Assembly (NCBI GenBank): GCA_963678675.1
Contig: OY783201.1
Location: forward strand, 2,862,001-2,926,000
Length of the DNA: 64,000 bases
Direction of reading: 5' to 3'
Origin: Xiphydria camelus
Lineage: Eukaryota > Arthropoda > Insecta > Hymenoptera > Xiphydriidae
The notes under the pieces were generated by a model. It saw nothing but the letters and a program-made list of their open reading frames with translations. It was not told where the DNA came from and ran no database searches. A program made the translations under genes and the position numbers. Positions 47,224 through 60,072 of this stretch are shown piece by piece (position 1 is the stretch's first letter; every line of letters begins with the position of its first letter).

Positions 47224-50177
47224 GTGAGTCGTCTCGGGCGACAGCGCTCTTGGGTCCGCGCGCCCCCTATTGAGCAGAGGCTGGTCTCGGGTTTATGGCG
47301 CGCGTGATCGAGGCCACGCGCATACCGGGTGGCCCACTTTCAGGCGGTTACCGGGGGTCCCTCGTAAATTCTGCGGGGTCGGATGATATGAGCGCGGTTC
47401 GGGCCTCCCGCGGTACGGCGCGTCGTCTAGGGTAGTAAGGAGTTGGTGTCTGCCACGGTGTCTGGGAATTCGAAAATTTCAGAATCCCCGTGGAATTCGG
47501 GATCCCGGAAAATCGGTACGAACTTCCGCTCGAAGACGCGCGCCGATATACGCTTACACGAGCGGCGCGCGTTTCCCGCATCTCGAATGTCGGACCGCTC
47601 GCGGTCCTTGAACCGGAGAAACTTGACCCGCGGGCCGCCACGCTCGGCGTATCCGCCGGTGGACGCGAGCGTAGAATTTACCTTGGATCGATTATCCGAG
47701 CGCGAACCACTTTTTGTTCGATTCGCCTGGCGGCAAAAATGAGCGATTCGTCATTTCGAATTAGAGCCGAGTCGCGCCGTCGACGACTTTTAACGCCTCG
47801 CGAATAATCGCGATAACCGCGATACGTGTAGGCGCCTGAGTCATAAAGGAGTTTGACGGTCTTGTTCCCCGACGCCGAAATTGTTTATCGTCGTCGCGTT
47901 TGGCGGCCGGTGCCTGCAAAGGTGATAGGGACCATGGAATTATGTTTGTTATATTTCTATCTGCCGGTTCGCAGAATGGTGGCCAGACATAGCAGCGATG
48001 CTGTGGCGTGCTTGATTATTCATTCGTAGGCTTGGCTTCGAAGAGTTGAGATTATTTTCTCTGCAGATGTATATATTCCGTATTCATTTTAATATATTTT
48101 CATGTGTTCTTATATTTCGTTATCATTTTTATCGCCTTCACACATACGGTCTTAAGCCGGCGCGGGGGTGATTTACATGTCCCCTTCTGAGCAAATGTGG
48201 AACTCGAAGAGCAACTAGAATTCGTTTCGCTACTTTCTCCGTAGTTTGAACAAAAATCATTGAGTGAAGATACTTTTCACACGTAAATAGACCGAAATTA
48301 TTTCGTGAAATCATAACCACCGTGCAAAAAAAACGAGATCGGAAAATAAGTACCTACTGCTAGCGGACAATCCAATACACGACGGCGGCCATATCGTTAT
48401 AATAACAATATTTTTATTAATTTGAATCATAGCCTGAGCCGATTCTATTTCAGGAAATGTGGTATAGCGCGTAGATTTGGAGAAAAATTATTTCACTTCG
48501 CGAAAGTGAGTAATTGCCGAGAAACCGATGAAACAAATTTTTCAAACATGATCATTTTCTGCAAACAACATTGATTAGAAAATGTGGAAGTGTATGGGAC
48601 TCTTGCGATTGGAGGAAAACTGGCACCAAAGGGCTAGAAATCAGAATTCCCTGCTGACTCCCAAACCCGCTTAATTTGTCTAAATACGCTCGATTTTAAC
48701 CTCGACCCGTATGTGCGTGACGTTCGCACAATCGTCGCGATAACGATCCATCCACCTATTTCGCGGGATCGGCGAACTCCCCCGTCTTCAATGACGTGTA
48801 ATTTAATTCGAGCGTCACGATTGGTGGTATCGTCGCGTCGAGCGCCCACGAATGACACCGATAACGGCCGAGCGCCGATCGTGTCCGCGAAAAATCCGAG
48901 TGGGTGCAATCACGGCATCTCACTCGTCACTTTGCGCGCGACGCGTACCCGTTGGTGCAGAGCTGTGAGCGACTGAGTCTACAATACGAGGCACCGATCA
49001 TTGTGAGCGATTTTTTGTACCTGTCGGGCGGAAATGTTGAAAACAATTTTTTTTTGAGATTTGCACATAATCTTACAAGATGGAATGATCTTTGACCTCT
49101 GCGTTTCGATGGAAATTCGAGTTACAGTCGAGCACTGCGCGACTGTGATTATGCAAATTGATTCACCGAGAGAAAAATATAGTAGATTGACTAAATCGGT
49201 CGTTACGGGTGGCGAAATACAGATCAAGTTACTTGGACTGATAATTGACACGAATGGACTAGTACAGCCCGTTTCCTTCAAATAGCCGTTAATCGTTACA
49301 ACCAAATTTATCAGTCTGCATTCCCCCGCCTGCAAACGCAGATTTAATCAAGTATATAATGTTTTCTCTTATTGTACTACACGAACCGCAATTGAAGAGC
49401 AAAATATTTTCAAGTCGTGCCAAAATAACGTGCCGACGGACCACTCGCTTTGACCTCTGCTCACCACAGGGTCACCTTCATTCAAGATCAATTTCGACCC
49501 CGCGTCTACCCACGGAATCGCGATTAACTTCTGTCGCGTCGTACGATGAATGCCTATAAAATTTCCCAATCCCCTCCGCCGGTCACGCCGATTGCCGATC
49601 TCCCCGGCAAGAACTGAAATCGACACGCATCGCGCACGACCTCCGATTCGCGTTCTCACCGCGACCGATTTTCCACTGCGACACCGCCGCGCCGCGGTTT
49701 CCATCGTTCGTCGATCGCGCAATCGATCGGCCACCGAAAACAGTCGACGTCGAAGACAGCCGACGGCCGGCGCGTTCAAGCGGAATATCCACGACGTTAA
49801 CATCGGTCGGGGCGACGACATTCCTCATCGGCCGCGTCTTCCAGCCGAGAAAGCCGGCGGGAACGAGCGTTTTTATCTCGGTCGGTTTCTTGCCGATCGC
49901 TCCTCCTAACCGACGACGACTCGAGAACACCTTCCCGCGGCGCGCCGTCGCTCCACCGGTGAGTCTCCCTCACCCTGACCCAACCTAACTTATCGTCGCT
50001 GCGGCCCGCATTTGTCAGAGAGGACGCACGCGCGCGTCGTCTCGTCGTGCGTGACTGTTGCGTTTGGAGAGACGCGCGTTTCGCGCACTTCTATCGGAAT
50101 CCCTGTCGACGAGTGCGTTTATCTCGCGGTGCGTGAGTGATACACTTTTAGCAACCGACGGACGACGCAGACCGACG
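47224..50177 (+). other. Intron or upstream DNA between first exons B and C
   Basis: AT-rich between 47950 and 48700. Contains a family B MITE (49164-49374). No additional exon was recognised. Confidence 0.45.
49164..49374. mobile_element. MITE family B, copy 3
   Basis: Starts CACCGAGAGAAAAATATAG and ends AATGTTTTCTCTTATTG followed by TA. The interior shares GATTGACTAAATCGGTCG and TTTATCAGTCTGCATTCCC with the copy at 7492. Confidence 0.6.
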
Positions 50178-50218
50178 ATGAGGTTCAAAAATCTGTTGGC
50201 GCAACGCGGCGAGTACAA
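50178..50218 (+). CDS. Alternative first coding exon C (very short)
   Basis: ATG at 50178 gives 13 codons (MRFKNLLAQRGEY) plus two bases, ending AA/GTGAGT in phase 2. Joined to 60756 it would give 123 aa. The Met-Arg-Phe-Lys start suggests no signal peptide. Short exons carry little information, so confidence comes mainly from the strong donor and the phase match. Confidence 0.5.
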
Positions 50219-52019
50219 GTGAGTAAATAAACCGAGAGGGAATCTCGCTGCGGGCGTGCGGTGCGGAATGCTGGAAGCTGCGGGATCCTTGTAGGTTGCG
50301 ACACATTTGTAGCGGCGTTTCGTTCGTCCGCGAAACAACGAGATGATCGAGCGCGAGGTTAGAGGTTAGCGTCGTGGAAGAAATCAGTCGCAGCGATTTT
50401 GCTTTCATTTTATGCACTACGGCGCACTGCTACTTTTCGACTTTGTTTCTTCTCGGCAACGACGTGACCGAAGAGTCGAGCGTCTAGTAGTCGATCAGGT
50501 AGCGTCGCAACGGGAGGGTTTCTCTCGAGGGTCCGAACTGGGTTCGGAAGCTTCACCTCTCGAGGACGAGGGCGTCCTTTTTCTTTGTCGCAGGAATCCC
50601 ACATTCCGTTCGACTCTCACGACGATAATCCGGAAATGATTTTCCAAACGCCGTCCTTGGTCGTTTTCCTCCCTCGTCCTTCGTTCTTCGACGTACGAGC
50701 GATCAACGTGGAACGGACAATCCGCGACTGACATTGCGCAACGATTGCCCGTTAAACGTGATTACGCGGTGCAGTCGCGAAAAGTGTAGAGATTCGAGGT
50801 GAAAACGATCGAAAAACGACGGAGAGAAATCGGCCGCTACCACGCGTCGCGATGAAACCGTACGCTTTCGCGGTTATTGCCGAATCCGCGACGACTTCTT
50901 CTTTCGATAAAATGTCCAGTCATGTCCGGTCATTTGTTTTATCGTCCCACGCATTTCGCGACACTTCGGGATGACCTTTTCCTCGACGCCCACTCCCGAC
51001 GATCTCCGAATTCGGCGAGTAGAAGCCGAATAATGAACGTATCATCCGCGTGCTCGAAGCCGCCGAATAAAACACGCGCCCGTCGGACCAGAACTCCGTG
51101 ACGTTTCAGAGTTTCCGTTCCGAGCGTTTCCGGGACGAGGGGACGAATTTGAAATCACGCGAGTTTCTTGTAATCGTCAGTTAGATCATCATTTACTCAC
51201 GCACTTATACAAATGGCTACGCGGAATCATTCGCGACACACGTTAAAGATCGACGTGGGTGCGGAACGATCGGATCGCGGGTCTACCGCGCGGGTATGAA
51301 TTAGCGATTCGCCGGACAGTTGATCGCGATCTAGCGGGAGGCTCTTTTAGTCGAGCTTCGCAGGTCGGTGCGAAGGAATGCGTTTGCGTGGAGTCGAGGA
51401 ATTCGGTATCTAAAAAAAATCGGATTTTACCTCTTGCGATTAAAAGTGTACGTTCGATGAAAAAAATTATTCGTGTGTAATTTTTTTGATAAATCGCGAC
51501 ACCGTTATACTTTCCGTGTCAAGTTTTATCATCGACGAGTGGTATATATTTTAGAATCGAACACGAATTCTCTGCTTCTTCTCCGCGATTAATAACGAGG
51601 CAGCCGTTATGCATTGTATGCGTTATTCACCGTATTCTGTGTTTTTACAAATATAGATTCTAAGTTTATCACGATCCCTATAAACGAGTCAGACCACTTT
51701 ACTGTCCCTCGTTTATTTGTCACGCCCGCTGTGCACCTACGTACGTCGTTTAACATTCGCAAATCCGGCAAGAGGAGACGGGACGCACGAAATTTTACGT
51801 GCGTGGAACCTGTTCCTCTAAAACTAGTCGTTCACGTCGTGCGTATGTACCGGTCGGGACAGACGTGCGATTCGCGTCTCTAGTCGAGAAAGAAGTCTGC
51901 AGAGCATGTCTGTCAAGGAGCAGAATATGCCGTTGGCCTACTACATGGGGTACGTGCTGCAGTTTATTAATTTGGTTTGAAAAGAAAAAGGTATACATTT
52001 TTTTTTTTCAAATTTCTAG

Positions 52020-52300
52020 TCCGTATAAATATTCATCTACATACGAAAACGAAATGGTTCGAGAAAATCACTATTCACAGAGTTCTGAATTATAGATCGT
52101 TTCCGTAATAGATCGTGACGTCATAAAAAAGACAGAGATTATGCCAAGCACGAGTGCAAGGGAGATAGTCTTACTGAAATTATGACGTAGCTGCATTTCA
52201 AAATATCATTTTCCAGCTCAGATAAGGCGGAAAATGAAAAATGGAAAAATGCAGGATTGATAATCTTGCTCAAATTTTTCGAATCTGTCATAAAAAAGAA
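52020..52300. repeat. Interspersed repeat G, copy 3 (diverged)
   Basis: Shares ATCGTGACGTCAT, TGACGTAGCTGCATTTCAAAATATCATTTTCC-type sequence and CAGCTCAGATAAGGC with the copy at 54178-54480. Confidence 0.55.
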
Positions 52301-53368
52301 ATTAATGTTAAAACCGAACTCGCTCATCGATCGCTCTCTGCGGTGGAATTTCACGGTGTGGTGCATCTAATGGTCGGGTCTACTTATGTATGTGCTTTGC
52401 TCGACGTTTTATTTTTTTTCGAAAAATCGAATATTCACGATAACGGTGCGCGATAATTTTTATCCCACGTTTTTATATATTCGTTAACCCATTATGGTTT
52501 CGCAACGCATTTTTACCGCGACTTTTTTACACGTCTTAACGAGAAAACTAAGTAGCACGAATTAGAAGTGTTAATATCCGTTAACTAGTCGACAATCCAA
52601 GCCCGATCGATCCGATAAACCGCCGTTACAACATCTTCCGTAAATAAAGTCTTATGTAACTGAAACACCTGTCGCCGTAAAGAGAGATATAGAACCGACG
52701 GCATTAGATTAGTCATTCTATAGCTGCACGTTGCATTCAACGCGATGCGTGTGTAATACCTTTTTCGAGAACAACGATATGAAAATTTATGTTAAATCAT
52801 TGACGCAATCCGCCCTCCCACACCCTCAAAAAGGAAAGCCAAGTCTCAAAGTAAATGTCAAAAGTTTGACGCACCACGGGCTATAGTCAAATTTATATCC
52901 GTATATAAAATTCTCGAAGGAATTCCAAATCGTAAAACTCCTTCGAATCAACGAGACACGATTCCAGTTCTTCAAACGGTTCTCATTCGATGCGTTTCAA
53001 AGACGCGATCAAACGCGAGGCGGCGAACCTCCGCGCTTCTCTTCGGTACCAGGAAAGAATTACAATCGATGTCACGTTCCAAAAGAGAATGTGTGAAATT
53101 AATTACGGAATCTCAAATGGAACGGAGTCCAATTTCGAAGCATCTTCGTGCAGTTGCTCGCGCACTCCGGAGCGTCCGCTCGATTCAGAATGCGCTTAAG
53201 TGGAGTAAACGACAATTAGGATAAACCGATTAAATTAATCGTGTCTCGGGTCGGACGGCGTCGTTGACAGAGGAGTCCCCCTCGGTGGCATTCTTATGCA
53301 GGCGCGCAGTACCGGGTTGTCTCAAGACGATACGGCAAATCGCTATGAACATCGCTCGGATGAACGTA

Positions 53369-53605
53369 ATGCCGGGTTTATACGCTTGCCAAACCTCGAC
53401 AAACCATCACAAATTCAAACGTGTGAATAGCGCGTTTGGCTTTGCTTGTGTAGGCTTGCTAGCACTTGTCGCCGATCCGACAGAGTGTCGGTTTTTGGCA
53501 CAAATCAAAAGAAGTTAACGGTAAGCGCTTGCGAAGCGTTTACACGTTTGAGGGTTTGTGAAGGCTTGGAGTTTGTGGCAAGTGCCAAGCGTGTAAACCC
53601 GGCAT
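53369..53605. mobile_element. MITE with ATGCCGGGTTTATACGCTTG ends
   Basis: The left end ATGCCGGGTTTATACGCTTG and right end CAAGCGTGTAAACCCGGCAT are inverted repeats with two mismatches. The inner CTTGCCAAACC and related words also pair partly. Non-coding, 237 bp. Confidence 0.65.
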
Positions 53606-54177
53606 AACGCTTATTCGGTCGGTGGTGAGTTTTTTCGCTCGACCTTGCCTTTCGATAATGCAGCTGCATGCATTGCGCGCGAGAAGCGGGGATGGAAACG
53701 GCATGTGGCGTCGGACCTACGTGACCGGGCGAAACAAGGGTCCTTTCAAAAATAGGGGTGGCCGTTTCGGAAGCGTAAAAATATCGAGAGAAAGCGGTAT
53801 TCCAAAAAAAAAAATGACTGGCTATACGGGGTTGTTGCAACCAGTTTTGCAGAAGCGAATAGATCTTTGCGTTTCATATTTTTTCATCCGTTGAGAAAAA
53901 ATATCAGAGTTCAAAGCGCAGGCTTATCTTCAGCCATCGCTGAAAATAACGCAGACGAACACCAGACGTGCGCGCGCGTCTCCTCCCCCTTTTTTCATCG
54001 CAGCAACACCTGCCCGCCCGCGTGAGAACCGCTGCGGACACGTTGCCTGGAAAATCCTTGTCCCTGTATCACCCTCGCTCTAACAACCACCCGACCTCCC
54101 CGCATTATGCGGCCGATCCACCCTGCTCTACTGTCAAACGGCGAAGTCTCCGTACAAATTCGGTCTTTACATAAATA

Positions 54178-54480
54178 AATATTCATCTTTTTAAATTCAA
54201 TTTGTAATCTGTATACATATTCGATTTCACGCGAAAAAGAAAATATCCCGGAAAAATAATTTTTCGCAGAGTTATAAATGCGTTTCTCTCGGCAACATCG
54301 TGACGTCATCGAAACGCCAGAGAGACGCACTTATGCTAAATTGCGAATGCGAGAGAAATAGACTCACAGTACGATGACGCAGCTGCATTTCAAAATATCG
54401 TTTTCCAGCTCAGATAAGGCCGAAAATGAAAGATGAAAAAACACGGGATTCATGATTAAGCCCGCATTTTTCGAATCTGC
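54178..54480. repeat. Interspersed repeat G, copy 2
   Basis: Same strand and order as the JHEH-4 intron copy, including CATCGTGACGTCATCGAAAC and GACGCACTTATGCT. Confidence 0.65.
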
Positions 54481-56432
54481 GACAAAATAAAATTGCCTAA
54501 AAACCGAATTGTTACCTCCCTCTCAAATCTCTCCCGAAAATAGAACGATTCCCCTTTCCGCGTCGACGATTATCAGCGCGCGAGCGAAGAACGCGTCCGA
54601 GAAATGCTGAAAAAAAAAACGCAATCACGCGTGTGCGACCCTCGCGCTTTTCGCCGCAGCGTCCGGCGTTTCGCATTCGGGGGACCACGACCTCGGGTGG
54701 CGACACGAGAACCGAGCGCCTTTCGAACCCCGTCCCCCTCTACACGTATAGTCGTCGCAGGAGGGTAGACCGCGATCAGGCGCGTCCCGGCGCTCCTTCC
54801 GACGTTCCCCGGTCTAGTCGCCCGACAGGCCCGCTTCCGCCAGCCTCGCCGGACCCGAGACAACTGCGATGGCACTTTGCGCGCCGGTGTCTCCCATTGG
54901 CAAACCGCGAACGCGCGCGCATACCTGCGACAACTCCCTCTGTCTCGAAAATTTATCTTCGCGTGAAACTCGTGTTCCGGGGGGTGTGCGATCAACAGTT
55001 TAACGGCGACCGCGAGCGGTGTAGGTTCAAATTGGGCGCGTGCACGTCGAGAGTGACTCGCGCTCTCGGGAGTCCGAGGAAAAGTTCAATCGATCGGGTT
55101 GAGTGCGAGCGATCATTTGTTCGTACGAAATTTTTCGTAAAGATCTGGGTGCGGCGAAGAAAAAATTAAAGAAGGAAGATTGAACGCACTGAGAGGTGAA
55201 ATACGAATGAAGAGTGGATTTGATCCGGAAGAGGTACACGGAAAAGTGCACAGCTGTTGAAATCGCGCAGTCTCTTCTCAGCGAATCGATCACAGTGTGA
55301 GACGTACCTAACTGATATATTTCTTACGCGGATACGCGTGTTTTTGAGGACCTGCAGCGGTGCAGGTATATTTGCTCCGCGATAAGTCCAAGATGTTGAA
55401 TAACCAGGCAGTGTCCCCTCCCGTACCGTTCACGAAGCGGCATATATATATGGTACGCATTTTTTTTACTCTCTTCCCCCTCGTCTACGCGTCCAAGAGG
55501 AAAGGTATCGCGACGGGTCATCGGTTCGAGCTTTATCACCTTTGAGGTGCCGCGATAGACGAGCGCGCGTCGTGACGTGCGTATTAAGCAAATGTGGAAG
55601 ACGTTTCCGTGTCGCTCGACGAGACGAGTCGAGCGAAGGAAATTCGTACGACTCCTGCACTCGGTGCGAAATGAAATAAATGTGTGCATGTGTGGAAGCG
55701 GTACAACTGTCACTGCCGATTAAGTGAATCGTGCTGTTCATTTTTTTCACACCCAACGGGATCGTTAGCGTGATCATTACGCGGTACTCGAAAATAAATG
55801 CGCCTCCCGTCTTCACACTCATTCTGCAATATCCTCTCGAGAAGGTTCAACTTCTTTCAGCGCGTACACCGCACCTCTACATGCATGCGTATGCACACGA
55901 GCGCTCGTTAAATTCGTCCGCACCGCGAGAAAGCAGAAAATCGCTCGTGCCGCCGCCGGTCTGTAATTATTCAAAATTATTACCGGCGAGCCGAGAGGCG
56001 CCTTTACTTTCGCGTCGGAGAAAGAAGCTCGACTCCACTTATGATTTACGCGAGGATACATTGCACGAGCGCGCCGAAAAGGTGCAGCATGCAGACGGAG
56101 TGCAGCGCGCGGGGAGTTGCGGCGGAGCAGCTGCAAGAATTCCGATCCCTCGCGTACGATGGGCACCGCGGGCGCGTTTTGACCCCGAGCATTTTGAGTT
56201 CGGCTCCCTGCCCTCCCCTCGGGCGAGTCGATAGAACGCGCGCGCGTGATCGCACGACGGTAGTTTTCCCGTGTAGCGCGTTCGATTATTCCGTGGCCTT
56301 GCTGGTCACCGATGACAAATATCAATGAAACGCTGGTCTCTCTAACGACGTCCGTCTACTTGAAATTTCAAATGACTCGGTGAATATTGCATCTGGCGAC
56401 TGCTTTGGTTTTTTTTTCGCAAGATAGGTTGG

Positions 56433-56545
56433 TTGGTCGATCAAACGATTACAGAGATTTCGATTTTTGCGAAAAATTGAAACAATTTGTATTTGCTTAA
56501 GATTTCAGCAAAAATCGAAATCTCTGGAATCGATCGTTCGACTGT
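56433..56545. repeat. Inverted repeat with short loop
   Basis: ACAGAGATTTCGATTTTTGC and GCAAAAATCGAAATCTCTGG pair around a loop of about 35 bp, with extended partial pairing through CGATCAAACG and CGATCGTTCG. A small MITE or a hairpin. Confidence 0.55.
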
Positions 56546-58134
56546 CTTATTTTATGTGTTTTTTTGCGCTGATTACGAAAATCATAGTTATTAGGTTGAT
56601 ATCTCAAAGGAAATATGAGATATTAGTGATTTTAAGTAGAAAAAAAATGGTTTTTCGTGAAAAATCATGGAAATCATGGATATTTCGCCAATAATTCGCC
56701 AATGGATAAGATGATTTTTGCTAAAATGTCAAAGTGTACCTTGGAGGAGCTCTCGTTGTTAAAATACTCGTGTTGTATATAAATCAGTCTTGATATATGT
56801 ATATACATATGTACATAGTTACTCGTTATCTGTTCTCATTTATCAGCAAGCAATCGCGAGAAGGCTTCTCCGCCACAGCTTCGCGACGTTGAAGAACGTC
56901 TATCTTTCGAGTCCTTTCGTGCCGTCAGCAAACAACCAGCGAGTCGACGACGCGACGGTTTCTCATCGAGAAAATATATCACTCGGCTACATCACGGCAC
57001 GTATCTTCGAAGTATACCTTCTTTGTGCCTTATCGGCAACGGGGACCGTTTAACCGAAGCTAAGAAACGTGTGCTACCACCCTAGAACATTCTTAAATCC
57101 TCGAGTCATCCTCTAATTTTCACTTTTTCAACCTCTTCAATGAGAATTAATTCCATCGATTTTCTAATCGCTCGAGCGAGTCCCGCGTCCGTACCGAACG
57201 ATGACTTATTAGCCTCCATCAAGCCGCCGCCTGAGCCCTGCCGATGTCTGATGATCGGGGACGTTAGCCGTTTAACGATCGTTGTAACGTCATTGTGCAT
57301 TTATATTTGCGAGCTGCACCGTAAACTGTAGCGTAACGAGCGCTCCTCCTCGTGTAGAGTTTGATAAGAATTCTCGGGATGGATGAGATAGAGAAACGTG
57401 GGTTGCAGGTTCGCGATCGAAAATTCGAGAAAAGACTCAGCTATATTTTCCCTAGTAACGTAAAATAAATATTCGAAACCTCGATTAAATTAACAATTCG
57501 ATCCGTCGTCGATACCTTTAGCTCTTGGACCCTACGCGACCGTCGAAAATACCTCTGCGCATCATCGATCAATAAACGTCAAAGGGTGATTGACAATAAA
57601 TGGCACAGATTTAGAGAGGCGACAGAGACAGATGCGTCGATCGTAATCGACCGAGAAGATCTCGCAATGGCAGTTCGAACGGACGCGTGGAACCGACGAA
57701 CAATCGCAGTAGCGGAAAACTGCCATCTACGAGGATTTCTATCACGAGCACCTGGAAACGGCGACGAGACGAGGGAAACTTGTCGAAAGTGGCAATCGGT
57801 GACTTCATCGCTCCCAGGAATCGCCTAAACGACGAGCGGGGTACACCTGTACGCTTTTACGGGCCAGGCAACACCGCCGAACGCACGTTGGCGCAATCCG
57901 ACGGTTCCTCGACTCGCGGATTAAAGAGAGTGTGAAATTCACAAGGAGTGTCACCGCGATTGCCTCCGAGAACCGCGCCACGCTCGCAGCGCGTCCTGGC
58001 CGCGCCAGATAACGTTTCTCGCCAACTTGCAGCGAGCTTCGATTTCGCAAGACTCGCAAAAAACCAAGTGCCAGATTTCACGAATATCAAATACCCATCG
58101 CTCGCCTTGCGTCGGTTTCCCTTTCGCGCGCAAC

Positions 58135-58214
58135 ATGCCGGAGAGGATTGCGTACTACGCGACCCTGACGAAGGAGGAGGAGTCCAGAATGTATCCCTTC
58201 AAGGCGGTCAAGTG
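58135..58214 (+). CDS. Alternative first coding exon D
   Basis: ATG at 58135 gives 26 codons plus two bases, ending AAGTG/GTACGT in phase 2. The peptide begins MPERIAYYATLTKEEESRM and ends YPFKAVK. Joined to 60756 it gives 136 aa. The 3' end of the exon and its donor are duplicated at 59112-59156. This is the nearest first exon to the shared terminal exon (2.5 kb intron). Confidence 0.6.
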
Positions 58215-59111
58215 GTACGTCCACTTCCTTCCGCGGAATTGTCTTCGCCGGACTGCTGCCGCGCGTGTTTATTTATACTTCTACATCGTCCGTATATGTT
58301 TTTGAATTAAAAAAAATGTAAATTATTTTCAAATTAATTCCAATTTTGACGAGGGAAATTTTGTTCGCAAAACCGCCGGGGAAGTCCTACAAACGAATTG
58401 AAACATTTATTTGAAAAAAAACATGTCCAAAAGGGAAGTTTTGAGGAAACTAAGAAAAACCGTCTACCTTTTTTGTTTTGGTAAATGTTTTTTTATAGAA
58501 ATATATTTCAAAAAGTTGAAATACAGATCCAAAAATTAAGAAACGAAGAAAAATACTAACATAATTCGGAAAAACAACACATATCCCAACCAAACGCCAA
58601 TTCTTCAACCTATTTTGCTGTTGCTGTTGTTGTCACTAACGATTTCGGCTTCAGAATTCGAACTAACGAGTTCGTCAAATATATATACTGAAAGATTGCA
58701 TCATCCGTCAGAATGCACCCGCCAAATTATGGATAACTGATGTTTTTCTAACAAACCGCGTGGACATCTGCTATTTTTCCAAAACTGTCATAACTTCTCA
58801 CTTGATTTTTAAGGGGATAACGGATGTTTTTTCGCATTCGAGTTATCTAGACGTGTACAGAAACCTATGTTTATACTTAAATTTTGCTTAGTCGAATTTC
58901 AGCAAAAATGGGCATGTGTTGTTTTTCAAATAAATGCTTCAATTAATCCCTCGCTGACGCGTGTTTTCAGCATGCGAGTAGATAACGAAAGGTCGAAAGA
59001 TATAGAAAGGGTTGAATTTCTTTTGAAATACTTTTTCCAGCTCTTGTCGAGTACCGGCTTTTTCGAGCTTTCGATCGATATATTTTTGTTTAAATTGAAA
59101 TATTAATTGAG

Positions 59112-59156
59112 CTTTAAGACGATCAAGTGGTACGTCCACTTCTTTCCGCGGAATTG
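59112..59156 (+). pseudogene. Partial duplicate of first exon D with its splice donor
   Basis: 45 bases match 58197-58241 with four differences and keep the donor TG/GTACGT. The encoded FKTIK parallels FKAVK, but an in-frame TAA lies shortly upstream and no matching exon start is present. Treated as a decayed exon fragment. Confidence 0.6.
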
Positions 59157-59853
59157 CAGTCTGTATACCACGAAGAGAAAGTCTCGAACAAACGGATTAA
59201 TTTTTCGTCCAATTGAAATGACTTGTTCTTTTTTCCAGGAATGTTAATTGAAATTTCGAATGCATCTCATGTCCTATTTCTTATCAGCGTTAACAAGTTT
59301 TAATTTACTCCTTCCCGATCGCTACCCACAGTGAAAGTCCTCGATCTCTTTCCACTCGTGCTGAATCCGTATGTAAATAACTGTAACGTGTACGTATGTA
59401 TATCCGTGCGAAAGGGTCGTATAACTGGAGCGTCTGTCCCCAGATTAACCCGTCACTCGTCACGTATTTCGATTAGTCTAAAATTAGCAACGTCAAGTGT
59501 ACTTGCACGCGTACGCCCGCGTGGTGGTAATTGCGCTGGAACGCGGGAGAGTAATTAATTAAGGCGTGTAATTCACGATATACACACGCGCTCCAGATTT
59601 TTTCTCGTCACTCCACTCGCGATTCAATTGTCTTCGCCGGATTTGCGACGCCGAATTACGATTCGGAGATATATGATCAACGGCGAAGAATATCTCTTCG
59701 ATATTGAATTACAGATCAATGTTATCGAGAGACGAGGGATCAATCGATTCGAGTAATCTTACTCCAAGTACGATTCCCACTTATCGCGAGAATAATCGCT
59801 CTGATTGATCCTACTTTGGAAGTCATACTCTTCTCACTCGTCCACTCTTTGCG

Positions 59854-60072
59854 TACCATATGAGACTAAACTTACTCGCCAGGAAAGAAACTTCAATCGC
59901 TGTTATCTCATTATCTATGATCTTTTGGCTCATATTCGTATAATACTTTTTTGAAGATAACATTTTTATCTACAATAAAGTCTTATATCGATATAGATCA
60001 AAAATTCATAAATAATGAGATAACAGTGATTCGAGTTTCTTTCCTGGCGAGTAAGTTAAGCCTCACATGGTA
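59854..60072. mobile_element. MITE family H, copy 2
   Basis: The left arm ACTTACTCGCCAGGAAAGAAAC and right arm GTTTCTTTCCTGGCGAGTAAGT are inverted, within ends TACCATATGAG and CTCACATGGTA. It shares an interior block (TATAATACTTTTTTGAAGAT) with 15780-15955. Confidence 0.7.

Larger units (their letters stand above)
50219..58134 (+). other. Intron or upstream DNA between first exons C and D
   Basis: Contains two copies of interspersed repeat G (about 52020-52300 and 54178-54480), a MITE at 53369-53605 and an inverted repeat at about 56433-56545. GC-rich block at 54500-55100. No other exon was supported. Confidence 0.45.

Noticed and set aside
57106..57300. Minus-strand 64-codon frame with a helix-like AGLARAIRKSMELILIEEVEKV segment
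   Set aside because: It looks somewhat protein-like, but has no clear splice sites, neighbours or recognisable family. The evidence is too thin to annotate.
58867..59106. 79-codon plus-strand frame leading into the duplicated exon fragment
   Set aside because: It ends at a TAA just before the fragment and has an AT-rich Phe/Ile/Lys translation. It is not a real upstream part of the duplicate exon.
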